From contig JASJAR010000002.1 of NCBI GenBank assembly GCA_030066905.1, forward strand, positions 124,001-188,000: 64,000 nt of DNA, given 5' to 3'. The translations under genes were made by a program, and so were the position numbers. The notes beneath the pieces were generated by a model. It was not told the origin of the DNA, made no database searches, and saw only the letters and a program-made list of their open reading frames with translations. This DNA is from Paracoccaceae bacterium. GTDB taxonomy: Bacteria; Pseudomonadota; Alphaproteobacteria; Rhodobacterales; Rhodobacteraceae. Within the stretch, counting starts at the first letter, position 1. The number at the start of each line of letters is the position of its first letter. Shown one piece after another: positions 35,207 to 45,000 of the stretch.

Positions 35207-35851
35207 CTAGTTCGCCGGCGTCAGCCCCATCGCCGCCAGTTCCTCGCGGGCCCGGATCAGCACCCCGTGGTTTTCGTCCGCATCGTCATCGGTGATCCGG
35301 CGGACGGTCGCGCCAGGCTGGGCCCGGAACGCCCGGGACGCTGCGTTGGGGAAGAACGTGACTGGCACCGACCGGAACCGCGGCAGCGTGTTGAGAACCC
35401 GGGTGACGGCAAGCGAACACTGCGCCTTCGGCACCGCACCATAGGCCTCCACCGCCCCGATCAGCGCGTCCGCCTCGGCCCGGCTGACGGCAATCTCGGC
35501 GATCTCGACATTGTAGGTCTCGCGCGCGTGATAGTCGATGTAGACCTTCTCGACGTCCTCGGTGATCCCGTAATGGACGTCGTTGCGCTCCGGCGCCCGT
35601 GGATGACCGAACGTGCCGGCCGGATCGAAAAGCACCCGCTCGCGTCCCGAGATCATCAGACCGGCATGGGCGCCGCCGCCCGTGGCGGTGGACTGGACGG
35701 TGAAAAGCGTGACCTTGGCCGGCCCGGCATGTTTGAACCTTGCGGCCTCGACGGCGGGTTGCGGGGCCCAGACCGGCTCGGCCGGCCCGCCACAGGCCGC
35801 AAGAACCAGCGGCAGAACAAAAAGGGCGAGGAGGCGGCTCAGCCCGCGCAC
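35207..35851 (-). CDS. Conserved lipoprotein of unknown function
   Basis: A 214-residue protein with a lipoprotein signal: LLALFVLPLVLAACGG places the lipidated Cys near residue 20. The mature part is mixed alpha/beta, with VTLFTVQSTATGGGAHAGLMISG and VYIDYHARETYNVEI; it includes AQCSLAVTRVLNTLP. The pattern of a Gly/His-rich segment early (GGGAHAGL) and a Cys in SLAVTRVL is reminiscent of small papain-like or YiiX-type folds, but that is a weak impression. It is found near the aa3 oxidase subunit IV gene in other Rhodobacterales, which is immediately upstream on the same strand here (12-base gap). Confidence 0.7.
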   Translation of the reverse strand: MRGLSRLLALFVLPLVLAACGGPAEPVWAPQPAVEAARFKHAGPAKVTLFTVQSTATGGGAHAGLMISGRERVLFDPAGTFGHPRAPERNDVHYGITEDVEKVYIDYHARETYNVEIAEIAVSRAEADALIGAVEAYGAVPKAQCSLAVTRVLNTLPRFRSVPVTFFPNAASRAFRAQPGATVRRITDDDADENHGVLIRAREELAAMGLTPAN

Positions 35852-35863
35852 CCCGGGGTGTCC

Positions 35864-36004
35864 TCAGGTTCCGGTGATCGCGAGAAGGATAAGCACCACG
35901 ATGATGACAATGGTGCCGTTGACCACCCAGCGCATGAAGCCTTCGAAGGTCTTTTCCTGCGTCTCGATGTTCATCTTACCGATTTCGTGCTTTTCCTCGG
36001 CCAT
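35864..36004 (-). CDS. aa3-type cytochrome c oxidase subunit IV
   Basis: A 46-residue protein, MAEEKHEIGKMNIETQEKTF at the start, one transmembrane helix (VVNGTIVIIVVLILLAI) and a very short tail. This is the bacterial subunit IV that packs against the core subunits of aa3 cytochrome c oxidase in Paracoccus and Rhodobacter; its exact role is unclear and it can be lost without great effect there. The catalytic subunits are not in this window. The start ATG at 36004 is clear from family similarity. Confidence 0.85.
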   Translation of the reverse strand: MAEEKHEIGKMNIETQEKTFEGFMRWVVNGTIVIIVVLILLAITGT

Positions 36005-36094
36005 CTCGCCCGGTTCCCTGTTCCAACGCCCTGCCATTTAACCCGAAACCCCCGCCCTGTCACCCGAACCGGTCGGGCCAAACGGTCGCGGGGC

Positions 36095-36526
36095 TCAGCC
36101 GTCGTCAAGCGCTTCGGCCAGCCGAAATCCGATCCGGCGCGGCTCGGCGTCGGGCGTCGGCTTCGGAACTGCGCGGAGCATCACGTTGAGTTGCGACACA
36201 TGCTGGACGAGCTGAGTACGCGCGCCTGTCTGGTCGGAGCCGTAGAAAGTCACGATATCGGGGTCGAAATACCCTATGCCCTCGATCCGGAGGACACCCG
36301 CCCCGGTATCGGTGAAGCCCATGGCCACTTCCTGATCGCCGTCCAGCCGCGCCTCGAAGTTCTGGATGTAGAGGATCAGTCGCTCATAGGCCCACTCGGC
36401 GGGGCTTTTCTGGGCGACAGGCTTTTTCCTCACCTCTTCGGGCAACGGCGCGTTTTCCGGTGTATCGACCTCCATGGGGTCGGTGTGAGCCGCCCGGCCA
36501 CCGCAATCCTCTGTCCTCTCAGCCAT
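36095..36526 (-). CDS. DUF6173 family protein
   Basis: A 143-residue soluble protein. After a variable N-terminal 35 residues comes KSPAEWAYERLILYIQNFEARLD and IEGIGYFDPDIVTFYG, then TQLVQHVSQLNVMLRAVPKP, as in DUF6173 proteins, a family I know only as conserved in Rhodobacterales. The ATG at 36526 overlaps the end of the MBL-fold gene by eight bases; a Met at 36475 is an alternative start. It is the third gene of an acyl-CoA dehydrogenase/hydrolase/DUF6173 unit. No enzymatic motif is visible. Confidence 0.7.
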   Translation of the reverse strand: MAERTEDCGGRAAHTDPMEVDTPENAPLPEEVRKKPVAQKSPAEWAYERLILYIQNFEARLDGDQEVAMGFTDTGAGVLRIEGIGYFDPDIVTFYGSDQTGARTQLVQHVSQLNVMLRAVPKPTPDAEPRRIGFRLAEALDDG

Positions 36527-37583
36527 CGCCCTTGTCCTTTGCTGCCTGCCACACCCAGGCGCCGTCGCCGCGCCGGGTTCGCGTAACCCGTCCCGTATGC
36601 CAGAGCGAAAGGCAATGGGCGACCGCCTCGACAAGGGCGAGCGTGTACTCCCCAGGCCCGATCTCCCGGCGATAGAGCGTGGCAAAGCAGTCTGCGGCCG
36701 TGTGCGGCTCGGCAAGGAACGCTTCGAGCCGTTCCAGCGCGGAGACATGGTTGTCGATGAGCTGGTCGGCCCGGAGCGGAAGGCCGGTGAAGGGAAGCCC
36801 GTGCCCGGGCAATGCAAGCTGGGTATCCGTCAGGTGGGGTCGCAGCGCGCGGTGACTGTCGAGCCAGTCGGCCACCGGGTTAGCCTCGGGCTCGGTGGCA
36901 TAGACGCCGAGGTTCGGCGAGATCGTCCTGAGGTACTGATCGCCAGCGATCACGAGCTCGCCGTCTTCGCAGAACAGCAAGAGGTGGTCCGGCGCATGGC
37001 CCTGACCGAGGCGCACCGTCCAGCGCCGGCCACCGAGGTCGAGCCGCTGGCCCTCCCTGATCTGCGTGAAGCCAAGCGGCATCGGTGCCACGACATCGGC
37101 AAAGTTGAAGGGCCGTTCTTCGGCCCGCCGCGCCACCTCGGCCTCCGGCATCCCGGCTGCGCGCCAGAACGCGAGCGTTTCGGCCGGCGGGGCCGACTGT
37201 TCGTCGAGGGTCAGCATTCGCGCAAAGAGCCAGGCCGTCCGCGTCGCCAGAAGCTCCACCCCGTGCTCGGTTTGAAACCAACCGGCAAGTCCGACATGAT
37301 CCGGATGATGGTGGGTCAGGAGCACCCTCCGAAGCGGCGCGGCAGACAGCGGACCGTCGAGAAGCGCAGACCACATCGCCTTGGTTTTTGCGGTCGCAAG
37401 GCCTGTGTCGACCACGGTCCAGCCGTCATCGTCCAGGAGCGCGTAGACGTTGATGTGATCGAGCGCCATCGGCAGGGGCAGGCGGACCCAGTAGAGACGT
37501 GGGGCGAGTTCCACCGCCTCTCCTGCCCCTGGCGGATGCTCGAATGGGGTACGAGTTACGGCGCTGGCATCGGCGCCGCTCAC
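36519..37583 (-). CDS. MBL-fold metallo-hydrolase
   Basis: Metallo-beta-lactamase-fold protein of 354 residues from GTG 37583. The metal-binding HxHxDH is LLTHHHPDHVGLAGWF, with further ligands in LGQGHAPDHLLLF (His), IAGDQYL (Asp) and LPGHGLPF (His). A C-terminal helical part of about 100 residues (ALERLEAFLAEPHTAADCFATLYRREIG) resembles the extension seen in lactamase-like thioesterases of the LACTB2/glyoxalase II group. The GTG overlaps the acyl-CoA dehydrogenase stop as GTGA. A role in hydrolysing a CoA thioester from that pathway is plausible but is inference. Confidence 0.82.
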   Translation of the reverse strand: MSGADASAVTRTPFEHPPGAGEAVELAPRLYWVRLPLPMALDHINVYALLDDDGWTVVDTGLATAKTKAMWSALLDGPLSAAPLRRVLLTHHHPDHVGLAGWFQTEHGVELLATRTAWLFARMLTLDEQSAPPAETLAFWRAAGMPEAEVARRAEERPFNFADVVAPMPLGFTQIREGQRLDLGGRRWTVRLGQGHAPDHLLLFCEDGELVIAGDQYLRTISPNLGVYATEPEANPVADWLDSHRALRPHLTDTQLALPGHGLPFTGLPLRADQLIDNHVSALERLEAFLAEPHTAADCFATLYRREIGPGEYTLALVEAVAHCLSLWHTGRVTRTRRGDGAWVWQAAKDKGDG

Positions 37584-39274
37584 CCCAGATCGTCCACCGA
37601 AAGCGCGAAGAGGTCGTCGACGCCCGCCTGCGCCGCGGCGAGACTGGCGCCCGCGCGCGGCAGGATGCGGGCGACGTAGACCTCGGCCAGCGCCCGCCGC
37701 GCAGCCCCGCCCCTGGTCGCGGCCTTGAGATGAAAGTGCCCCCCGAGCACCAGCGCAAAGGCGTTGAGAAAGGCACTCGCGCCGCCGAGCCTGGTCTCGA
37801 TGCCCTGCGCCAGCATCCATTCGGTGGCTTCGCGGAGCGACTCCGCCCCGCTCCAGACCGATCGGGCCATGTCGGGCACTGGCCGCCGGGCCGTCTCCGC
37901 GCCCGTCTCGATCTCGTCGATCAGGCGGAATGCAGCCTCGCCGCCATCGGCCAGCTTGCGGCCCACGAGATCAATCGCCTGGATACCGTTGGTCCCTTCG
38001 TAGATTGGCGTGATACGGGCGTCGCGCAGAAAACGCGCCGCTCCGGTGTCCTCGACATAGCCCATCCCGCCGTGAACCTGAATGCCGCTGTCGGCCGTGC
38101 GGCACCCGACCTCGGTGCAGTAGCTCTTGGCGATGGGTGTCAGAAACGCCGCCCGGGCGCGCCAGTCGTCGGACCCCGTGGCGTCCGCCTCGTCGATGGC
38201 GACGCCGCAGGCGAGCGCGATGGCGCGTGCAGCGAAGATCTCCGCCTTCGCCTCGGCCAGCATCCGGCGGACATCGGGGTGCTCGACGATCGCCCCGGTG
38301 CCGCCGACGGCCCCCTGTCGCCGGTCGCGCGCATAGGCCAGGGCGTGCTGATAGGCGGCCTCGGCGAGCCCGATACCCTGCGCGGCGACGCCCAGACGGG
38401 CGTTGTTCATCATGGTGAACATCGCCGCCATTCCGCCGTGCTCGGCACCGACGAGCCAGCCCCTGGCCCCTTCGTAGGACATCACCGCCGTGGGCGAGCC
38501 GTGCAGCCCGAGCTTCTCCTCAAGACCCAAGACCCGCAACGTGTTCGGTGGGCCGAGGCCCCCGTCGTCGCCCGGAAGAACCTTCGGGACCATGAAGAGG
38601 CTGATGCCTCTCGTACCTCCCGGCGCATCCGGGGTGCGCGCGAGAACGAGATGGCACACGTTTTCGACAAGATCGCTGTCGCCCCAGGAGATGTAGATTT
38701 TCTGACCGGTCACCGACCACGATCCGTCGGCCTGCGGCTCGGCGCGGGTGGCAAGAGCGCCGACATCGCTCCCGGCCTGCGGTTCCGTGAGGTTCATCGT
38801 GCCCGACCATTCGCCCGTAGTGAGCTTCGGCAGGTAGAGTGCTTTCTGGGCCTCCGAGCCGTGATGCTCGAGCGCGTCGATCTGCCCCTGGGTGAGGAGC
38901 AGTTTAACCTCGAGCGCGAGGCAGGCCGAGGCGAGGTATTCGTTGACCGCGACGTTGAGGCACTGGGGCAGACCCATCCCGCCCCGCTGGGGAGGAGCGG
39001 CCAGCCCGATCCAACCGCCGTCGGAGATCGCCCGGTAGGCCTCGGCGAACCCCTCCGTCGTTCGCACTCGTCCGTTTTCGAGGCGCGCCGGGTCACGGTC
39101 TCCGGCGGCGCCGAGCGGCCAAAGCCTTTCAGCCAGACGGCCGGCCTCCCCCAGTATTGCCTCGGTCACGTCGGCGGTGGTGTCGGCAAAACGCTCGGTC
39201 CGCTGCAGGGCGGGGTAGCCCACGAGTTCGTTGAGAATGAAACTGGTCTCGCCCGTGGGCGCGGTGTAAGCCAT
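37580..39274 (-). CDS. Acyl-CoA dehydrogenase, large DmdC-like subgroup
   Basis: An acyl-CoA dehydrogenase of 564 residues, longer than the standard 380-390 through extra N- and C-terminal parts, as in the DmdC-like clade. Flavin- and substrate-binding sequences are GTMNLTEPQAGSDVGAL, YISWGDSDLVENV, GIQVHGGMGYVEDTGAARFLRD and IYEGTNGIQAIDLVGRKL; the Glu in IYEGTNG is the expected catalytic base. DmdC itself oxidises 3-methylmercaptopropionyl-CoA in dimethylsulfoniopropionate breakdown, but many marine and soil Rhodobacterales have several homologues for other acyl-CoAs and no other dmd gene is visible. Electrons would pass by ETF to the ETF-QO encoded at 26.5 kb. Confidence 0.9.
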   Translation of the reverse strand: MAYTAPTGETSFILNELVGYPALQRTERFADTTADVTEAILGEAGRLAERLWPLGAAGDRDPARLENGRVRTTEGFAEAYRAISDGGWIGLAAPPQRGGMGLPQCLNVAVNEYLASACLALEVKLLLTQGQIDALEHHGSEAQKALYLPKLTTGEWSGTMNLTEPQAGSDVGALATRAEPQADGSWSVTGQKIYISWGDSDLVENVCHLVLARTPDAPGGTRGISLFMVPKVLPGDDGGLGPPNTLRVLGLEEKLGLHGSPTAVMSYEGARGWLVGAEHGGMAAMFTMMNNARLGVAAQGIGLAEAAYQHALAYARDRRQGAVGGTGAIVEHPDVRRMLAEAKAEIFAARAIALACGVAIDEADATGSDDWRARAAFLTPIAKSYCTEVGCRTADSGIQVHGGMGYVEDTGAARFLRDARITPIYEGTNGIQAIDLVGRKLADGGEAAFRLIDEIETGAETARRPVPDMARSVWSGAESLREATEWMLAQGIETRLGGASAFLNAFALVLGGHFHLKAATRGGAARRALAEVYVARILPRAGASLAAAQAGVDDLFALSVDDLG

Positions 39275-39363
39275 GGCGTCTCACTTCGGCGCTTCGGTCC
39301 GGCAGGCGAACACTGTTCGGCGCCGCCAGTGCCCGCAACCTGGACGCAGCGTCACAGCACAAG

Positions 39364-40305
39364 ATGTCCGCCACAATTCTTCTCCAGCCCGACACGGCGG
39401 GCATTGCCAGCGCAGCGGACCTCCTGCGCCGGGGCAAACTCGTGGCGTTCCCGACCGAGACGGTTTACGGCCTCGGGGCCGACGCTATGCAGGATCGGGC
39501 CGTGGCGGCGATCTACGCCGCAAAGAACCGGCCGCCGTCGAACCCGCTGATCCTCCATGTGGGGTCGCGCCAGGCCGCCGAGGCACTTGCGGTGTTTTCG
39601 CCCGAAGCGGTGATGCTGGCCGAAGCCTTCTGGCCCGGCCCGCTTACGCTGGTGCTGCCGCTGAGACCGACTGCCGGGGTTTCGAAGCTCGCCGTTCCCA
39701 GCGGGCGGCTGGTCGCACTCCGGGTGCCGGACCAGCCCGTGGCCGCCGCGCTGATCACTGCGGCCGGGCGTCCGCTGGCCGCGCCCTCGGCCAATCCCTC
39801 CGGACGGGTCTCGCCGACCGCGGCGGCCCATGTTCTGTCGGGGCTCGGCGGGCGGATCGACGCGATTGTCGACGGCGGCCCCTGTGCGATAGGCCTCGAA
39901 AGCACGATCGTGGAACCCGGCGATCCGCCCCGGCTGTTGCGCCCCGGCGGTCTGCCCGCGCGCGAGATCGAGCCGCTCCTCGGCCGCCCGCTCGCGGGCC
40001 CTGAGGATCGGGGGGCCCCCGTGGCGCCCGGTCAGCTTGCCTCGCACTACGCGCCCAGCGTCGATCTCAGGCTCGACGCCGGCGCGCCGCGCGCCGGCGA
40101 AAGCTACCTCGGCTTCGGCCCCGGCGCAGCAACGCTCAACCTCTCGGAGGGAGGGGACATCAGAGAAGCCGCACAGAACCTCTTCGGTCATCTCCACGCG
40201 CTCGACGCGATGGGCCGCCCGATCGCTGTCGCACCGATTCCCGACACCGGTTTCGGGCGGGCGATCAATGACCGCCTACGCCGCGCCGCCGCCCCGAGGG
40301 GTTAG
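39364..40305 (+). CDS. L-threonylcarbamoyladenylate synthase, Sua5 type
   Basis: A 313-residue enzyme with the YrdC/TsaC domain (residues about 10-195) and a C-terminal Sua5 domain. It makes threonylcarbamoyl-AMP from threonine, bicarbonate and ATP for the t6A37 modification of tRNAs. Landmarks are RGKLVAFPTETVYGLGADAM, KNRPPSNPLILHV, FWPGPLTLVLP, PSANPSGRVSPT and ESTIVEPGDPPRLLRPGG, then LASHYAPSVDLRL in the linker to the Sua5 domain. An isolated single gene, divergent from the acyl-CoA dehydrogenase across 89 bases. Confidence 0.93.
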   Translation: MSATILLQPDTAGIASAADLLRRGKLVAFPTETVYGLGADAMQDRAVAAIYAAKNRPPSNPLILHVGSRQAAEALAVFSPEAVMLAEAFWPGPLTLVLPLRPTAGVSKLAVPSGRLVALRVPDQPVAAALITAAGRPLAAPSANPSGRVSPTAAAHVLSGLGGRIDAIVDGGPCAIGLESTIVEPGDPPRLLRPGGLPAREIEPLLGRPLAGPEDRGAPVAPGQLASHYAPSVDLRLDAGAPRAGESYLGFGPGAATLNLSEGGDIREAAQNLFGHLHALDAMGRPIAVAPIPDTGFGRAINDRLRRAAAPRG

Positions 40306-40308
40306 GCT

Positions 40309-40884
40309 TCAGGCACGTCCGGCATCGGACGACAGGCTAAGCGCATCCACCCCGAGGGCTGCGAGTGCCGCCCGCCATTTCTCGGTGTTGTCGGCGCGAA
40401 AGACGATATCGTGGGTGGCGTCGGCGGTCAGCCAGCCGTTCTCGGCGATCTCGCTTTCGAGCTGGCCCGGCCCCCAGCCCGCATATCCGAGTGCGACAAG
40501 CTGCCGGCTCGGCCCCCGTCCACCGGCGATGTCGGACAGGATGTCGAGCGTCGCGGTCATCCCGATCCCGCCCTCCACTTCGAGCGTGCTGTCGTTCGAG
40601 GCGTAGTCCATCGAATGCAGGACGAAGCCGCGCCCGGTTTCAACCGGGCCGCCGAAATGCACCGGTCCGAGCCGGATGTTGGAGGTCACGCGGATGTCGA
40701 GCTTCTCCAAAAGCCCGCGAAGCGAGAGGTCGCCGGCGGGCTTGTTGACGATAAGGCCCATCGCCCCGTCCTCCGAATGGGTGCAGAGGTAGACGACGCC
40801 GTGCTCGAAACGGGGGTCGCCCATGCCGGGCATGGCGATAAGAAGCTTGCCGGTCAGCGACGGGAGGTCTTGCGGTTTGTCCAC
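40309..40884 (-). CDS. YqgE/AlgH (DUF179, UPF0301) family protein
   Basis: A 191-residue cytoplasmic protein whose core reads [61 protein letters not shown] and [16 protein letters not shown], all typical of YqgE/AlgH. The family has a known fold but no settled function. Start uncertain: GTG 40884 ([12 protein letters not shown]) gives family-like length, while ATG 40971 would add 29 low-similarity residues. It is tail to tail with the Sua5-type gene (three bases apart). Confidence 0.85.
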   Translation of the reverse strand: MDKPQDLPSLTGKLLIAMPGMGDPRFEHGVVYLCTHSEDGAMGLIVNKPAGDLSLRGLLEKLDIRVTSNIRLGPVHFGGPVETGRGFVLHSMDYASNDSTLEVEGGIGMTATLDILSDIAGGRGPSRQLVALGYAGWGPGQLESEIAENGWLTADATHDIVFRADNTEKWRAALAALGVDALSLSSDAGRA

Positions 40885-41001
40885 AGGCTTCAACGTAGGG
40901 TCGAAGGGTGGCCTGCCGCAAGGCTCCGCGCTGTCGCGGCGTCGGCCTTCTCGCCTGAAAGTGATTTTCATTCCTACACCCGGCACCGTAGCTAGACCCC
41001 A

Positions 41002-41802
41002 ATGAAACCTGTTGTCGCCTCTCTGCTCACATCGCTCATGGCCTTTGCGGCGCCTTCTGCGACGGCTGAGGTGCCGCATAACGTGGCCACGCTCGAAGTC
41101 TTGCCAGGGTGGCGACAGGCGGACGGAACGCATATCGCAGCACTTCGTATCCGGCTCGCGGAGGGGTGGAAGACCTATTGGCGGAGCCCCGGCGACGGCG
41201 GTATTCCGCCGCGGCTGTCGCTGGCGCCGTCGGACAACCTGTCGGGCGCCCGCATCGCCTGGCCGGTTCCGGACGTGTTCGACCAGAACGGGCTCCGGTC
41301 CATCGGCTACGAAGACGATGTCACCCTGCCGGTCGCCTTCCGCGCGCTCGATGCCGAGGCGCCGATTCGGCTCTCGGGCACTTTGGAGATCGGGGTTTGC
41401 GAGGAGGTCTGCATCCCGATGACGCTCTCGCTGTCGTCGCTTCTGCCCGCCGGCGGGCAGGACGATCCCGTGATACGCGCCGCCCTGGCAGACCGACCGA
41501 TGTCCAGTGCGGAAGCCGGTGTCGGTGCGGTCTACTGCGACATCCGGCCCATCGAAGACGGGCTCGAAGTCTCGGCCCGGGTCGACCTGCCAAGCATCGC
41601 CGCCGAGGAAACGGCGGTGCTCGAACTGTCGGACCGCACGGTGTGGATTTCGGAGGCCGACACCCGCCGGACGGGCGGGACGCTCGAAGCGGTGGTGGAT
41701 ATGGTGCCGCAGGAGGGCGCGCCGTTCGCGCTCGACCGGTCCGATATCAGGATCACCGTGATCGGGGACGGCAAGGCGGTCGATATCCGCGGCTGCGGCT
41801 GA
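41002..41802 (+). CDS. Secreted DsbD-alpha-like protein
   Basis: A 266-residue exported protein (signal [22 protein letters not shown]). The mature chain has two beta-rich halves. The first is like the N-terminal domain of DsbD (DsbD-alpha), including [32 protein letters not shown] and the Cys pair in [11 protein letters not shown]. In DsbD this domain passes electrons to periplasmic partners. Here the membrane domain (DsbD-beta) and the thioredoxin domain (DsbD-gamma) are missing. Alphaproteobacteria often have such stand-alone proteins and use CcdA instead. A second Cys pair exists further on (VYCDI, RGCG). Partner unknown. Confidence 0.8.
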   Translation: MKPVVASLLTSLMAFAAPSATAEVPHNVATLEVLPGWRQADGTHIAALRIRLAEGWKTYWRSPGDGGIPPRLSLAPSDNLSGARIAWPVPDVFDQNGLRSIGYEDDVTLPVAFRALDAEAPIRLSGTLEIGVCEEVCIPMTLSLSSLLPAGGQDDPVIRAALADRPMSSAEAGVGAVYCDIRPIEDGLEVSARVDLPSIAAEETAVLELSDRTVWISEADTRRTGGTLEAVVDMVPQEGAPFALDRSDIRITVIGDGKAVDIRGCG

Positions 41803-41841
41803 AGTGTGGCGGGTAGCGGTCGAAGCGGCTCGTCGGGTCTT

Positions 41842-42013
41842 GGCCTTGAGCGGACGTTCATTCTGCGCGCCCCGACCCCAAGTAACCCGCGTCCCGGGCT
41901 TGACCCGGGACCTCGACAGGCCTGGCACTCCGGTGGTTCGGGGCCCCGGATCAAGTCCGGGGCGTGTTTCGCCAAGAGCTGCCGAAGCAAGACCCGAACG
42001 TCCACTCAAGGCC
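41842..42013. repeat. Element with inverted ends and two inner palindromes
   Basis: Ends are an 18-base inverted repeat with one mismatch, GGCCTTGAGCGGACGTTC (41842-41859) and GAACGTCCACTCAAGGCC (41996-42013). Between them are two perfect palindromes, GTCCCGGG-CTTGA-CCCGGGAC (41891-41911) and CCCCGGA-TCAAG-TCCGGGG (41944-41962). The inner part is the same repeat as at 4100-4168, in the opposite order. It fills the gap between the DsbD-like gene and the end of the RND gene. The cruciform potential and convergent location suggest a role in ending both transcripts or a mobile origin. Confidence 0.7.
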
Positions 42014-42034
42014 CAAAAAAAGGCCGTCCGCGTT

Positions 42035-45000
42035 TCAATCTAGGCCCATCGCGGCCGGAGCCGGCCGCCGTCTCCGGTACCCGATGGCGGCCACGATCCA
42101 AACGATCAGCGCAATCGCCGCCGAGCCGGCGACGAACTGAAGAAAGGCAAGCTCCCGCGCCCGCTCGGGGAACGCGTCGCCGCCGAACATGGGCGCGCCG
42201 GTCACGATAGCCGACCCCAAGGTCGCGGCAAACCACACCGCCATGGCAAGCGCCGCGGCGCCATTGGCCAGGCGCAGGCCCGACCGACGGCTGCGGAACG
42301 CCCGGAAGGTGGCCGCGCGAAGCCGACCGACATCGTGCTGCATCGCCAGAAGCGCCGGCACCACGAGGAGCACGAGGAACATCCCGAACCCCAGACCGTA
42401 AACCAGAGTGATCACCGTCGGTTTGAGGAACTGCGCCTGTTGGGACCCTTCGTAAAGAAGCGGGGTGAGCCCGAGCACGGTGGTCGCCGTGGTCAGGAAG
42501 ACCGGCCGCAACCGGTCCGCCGCACCGTCGATGATCGACGGAATGAGCCCCCGTTCCTCGGCATATTCGTCCACCGTCGTCACCAGCACGATCGAGTCGT
42601 TGATGATGATCCCGACCATCCCGATCATCCCGACGACCGAGAACATCGACAGCGGCACATCCCAGACGGCGTGGCCGTAGATCGTTCCGACAAGGCCGAA
42701 CGGGATGATCGCCATCACCACGAACGGCCGGGTCCAGCTCGAAAACACCCAGGCAAGGGTCAGGAAGATGCCGGTGAGCGCCAGAAGAAGCCCCAGCATG
42801 GCATCGCCGAGGAACTCCCGCTCCTGTTCGGCCAGACCGGCCATCCGTGTAGACACTGAAAACCGTTCTTCCAGCTCGGGCAGGATACGCTCCGCGAGGT
42901 CTTCGGTGATCTCCTGCGCCCGGGCCGGATCGTCTTCCGAGACATCGCCAGTGACCGAGACGAGCCGGATACCGTTCTCCCGGCGGATTGTTGAGAACCC
43001 AGTGCGGCTTTCGACCGTGACGACATCGGCAAGCGGCACATAGGAGCCGCTCTCGACGCGCATCTGGGTCCGGTCGAGGAAGTCGGCCGTCAGTTCGCCG
43101 GAGGGCAGTTCCACCCGCATCGCCGCCGAGCGCGGCCCATCGGGATAGGTCGCCGCCTCGATGCCGTTGAGGCGGTCGCGCAGGACCCGCCCGAGCTCGT
43201 CGATGGTGAGCCCCAGGGCCTGACCCTGCGGGGTAAGTTCGAGCACCAGCTCTTCTTTGTCGTAGGCCAGGCTGTCTTCCACCGCCGAGACTTCCGGGTA
43301 GATCGCGATCCGGTCCTTCAGCGCCTCAGCCGCGGCTTTGAGGGTCTCGGTCTCGGCCCCGAAGATCTCGACGTCGAGACTGTCGCCGCCCGGTCCGCTG
43401 CCCCAGCGGCGGAAGCTGATCGTCTCGACCATCGGGTGCCGGACGATGGCCTCCTGGAGATCGGCGACGAAGGCGAAGGAGGAATAGGGCCTGAGATCGG
43501 CGTCGATGAGCTCGATGGCGATGGAGCCGAGCTGGTAGGTTTCTTTCTGATCGGCCCCCGACATCCCGCGCCCGGTGCTGCCGCCCACTTCGGCGAGCAC
43601 GTAGTCGATGGGGTTGAGCCCGTGTTCGGCCTCGTAGCGGGCGCCGAGTTCTTCCACCGTTGCCTGAAGGCTCCGCATCTGCTCGAACGTGTCCTCGCGC
43701 GTTGCCCCGGGCGCCATGGCGAAATTGCCCGACACCGAGCCCTGTTCGGGGGCATTGAAGAACCGCCACTGCACCTCGCCGGTGATGAAGAGCGCCATCT
43801 GGGAGGCAAGAATCGCCGTCACCCCGGCCAGCACCGCGTAGCGCGCCCGGATTACGCCCGCCATCAGCGGCCGGAAGAGTTGCTCGCGAACCCAGCGGAA
43901 GCCCTTGTTCACCTGCCGGCTCGGCCAGTCGTACCAATGCTCCTTCGCGGTATGCACCAGCGCATGGGCCATGTGGTTCGGCAGGATGAGGAAACACTCG
44001 ATGAGCGAGGCAATCAGCACCACGATCACGGTGAAGGGGATATCGGCGATGAGATCGCCGAACCGTCCGCCGATGGCAACGAGGCCGAAGAAGGCGATGA
44101 CGGTGGTGATCGTCGCCGAGAAGACCGGCAGGAACATTCGCCTAGCGGCGCGCTCGGCGGCGGTCTTGGGGTCCTCGCCGAGACGCCGGGCGCGGAAATC
44201 GGCGTGTTCACTTACGACGATTGCATCGTCGACGACGATCCCAAGCGTGATGATGAGCGCAAAGAGCGAGATCATGTTGAGGGTGATCCCGGCCGCATAC
44301 ATCAGCGCGATGGCTGCCGTCATCGCCACCGGGATGCCGGCGGCCACCCAGAACGCCGTCCGCGCATTGAGGAAGAAGAAGAGCAGTGCGACGACGAGGC
44401 CGAGGCCCATCAGCCCGTTGTCGAGGAGAATGTCGAGGCGCTGCGAAATGAACTCGGCGCGGGCCCGGATGAGGTCGATCCGCGTCCCTTCGGGCAGACC
44501 GAGCTCCATCTCTGCGGCGACGTCCTCGACCCGGGACTGGATTTCGATTGCGTCGCCCCTCGGGCTGCGGTCCACCCGGATCGAGACGGCCGGCTGGTCG
44601 CCGACGAAATAGGCCCGTTCCCGGTCGGGGCCCTCGACATAGATCGTGGCGACATCGCCCACAGTGAGGTTTCCGCCCCCCGGCTCGGGACGGAGCACGA
44701 TGGCCGCGATCTCGTCGGCGGAACGTTTTGCGACGCCTGTTCTCACCCGCGCCGAACCGTTGACCTCGCCGGCGGGGTCGGCCTCGGCCTCTTCGGCGAT
44801 GGCATTTGCGATCTCGCGCATCGTGACGTCGTTCTCGATCAGCGACAGCGAGGTAACCTCGACGATGGTTTCAGGCGCCGCGACGCCCCGGATCGTGGTG
44901 CGCGTCACACCGACCGCGAAGAGCCGGGTGACGAATTCGTCGGCATAGCGCCCCAATTGCTCGACACCGATGGGGCCAGTGATCACGACGTCCGTCACGC

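Noticed and set aside
40309-42009. Very long upstream extension of the YqgE frame
   Set aside because: It would run antisense through the whole DsbD-alpha-like gene and the repeat; the family starts near the GTG at 40884.
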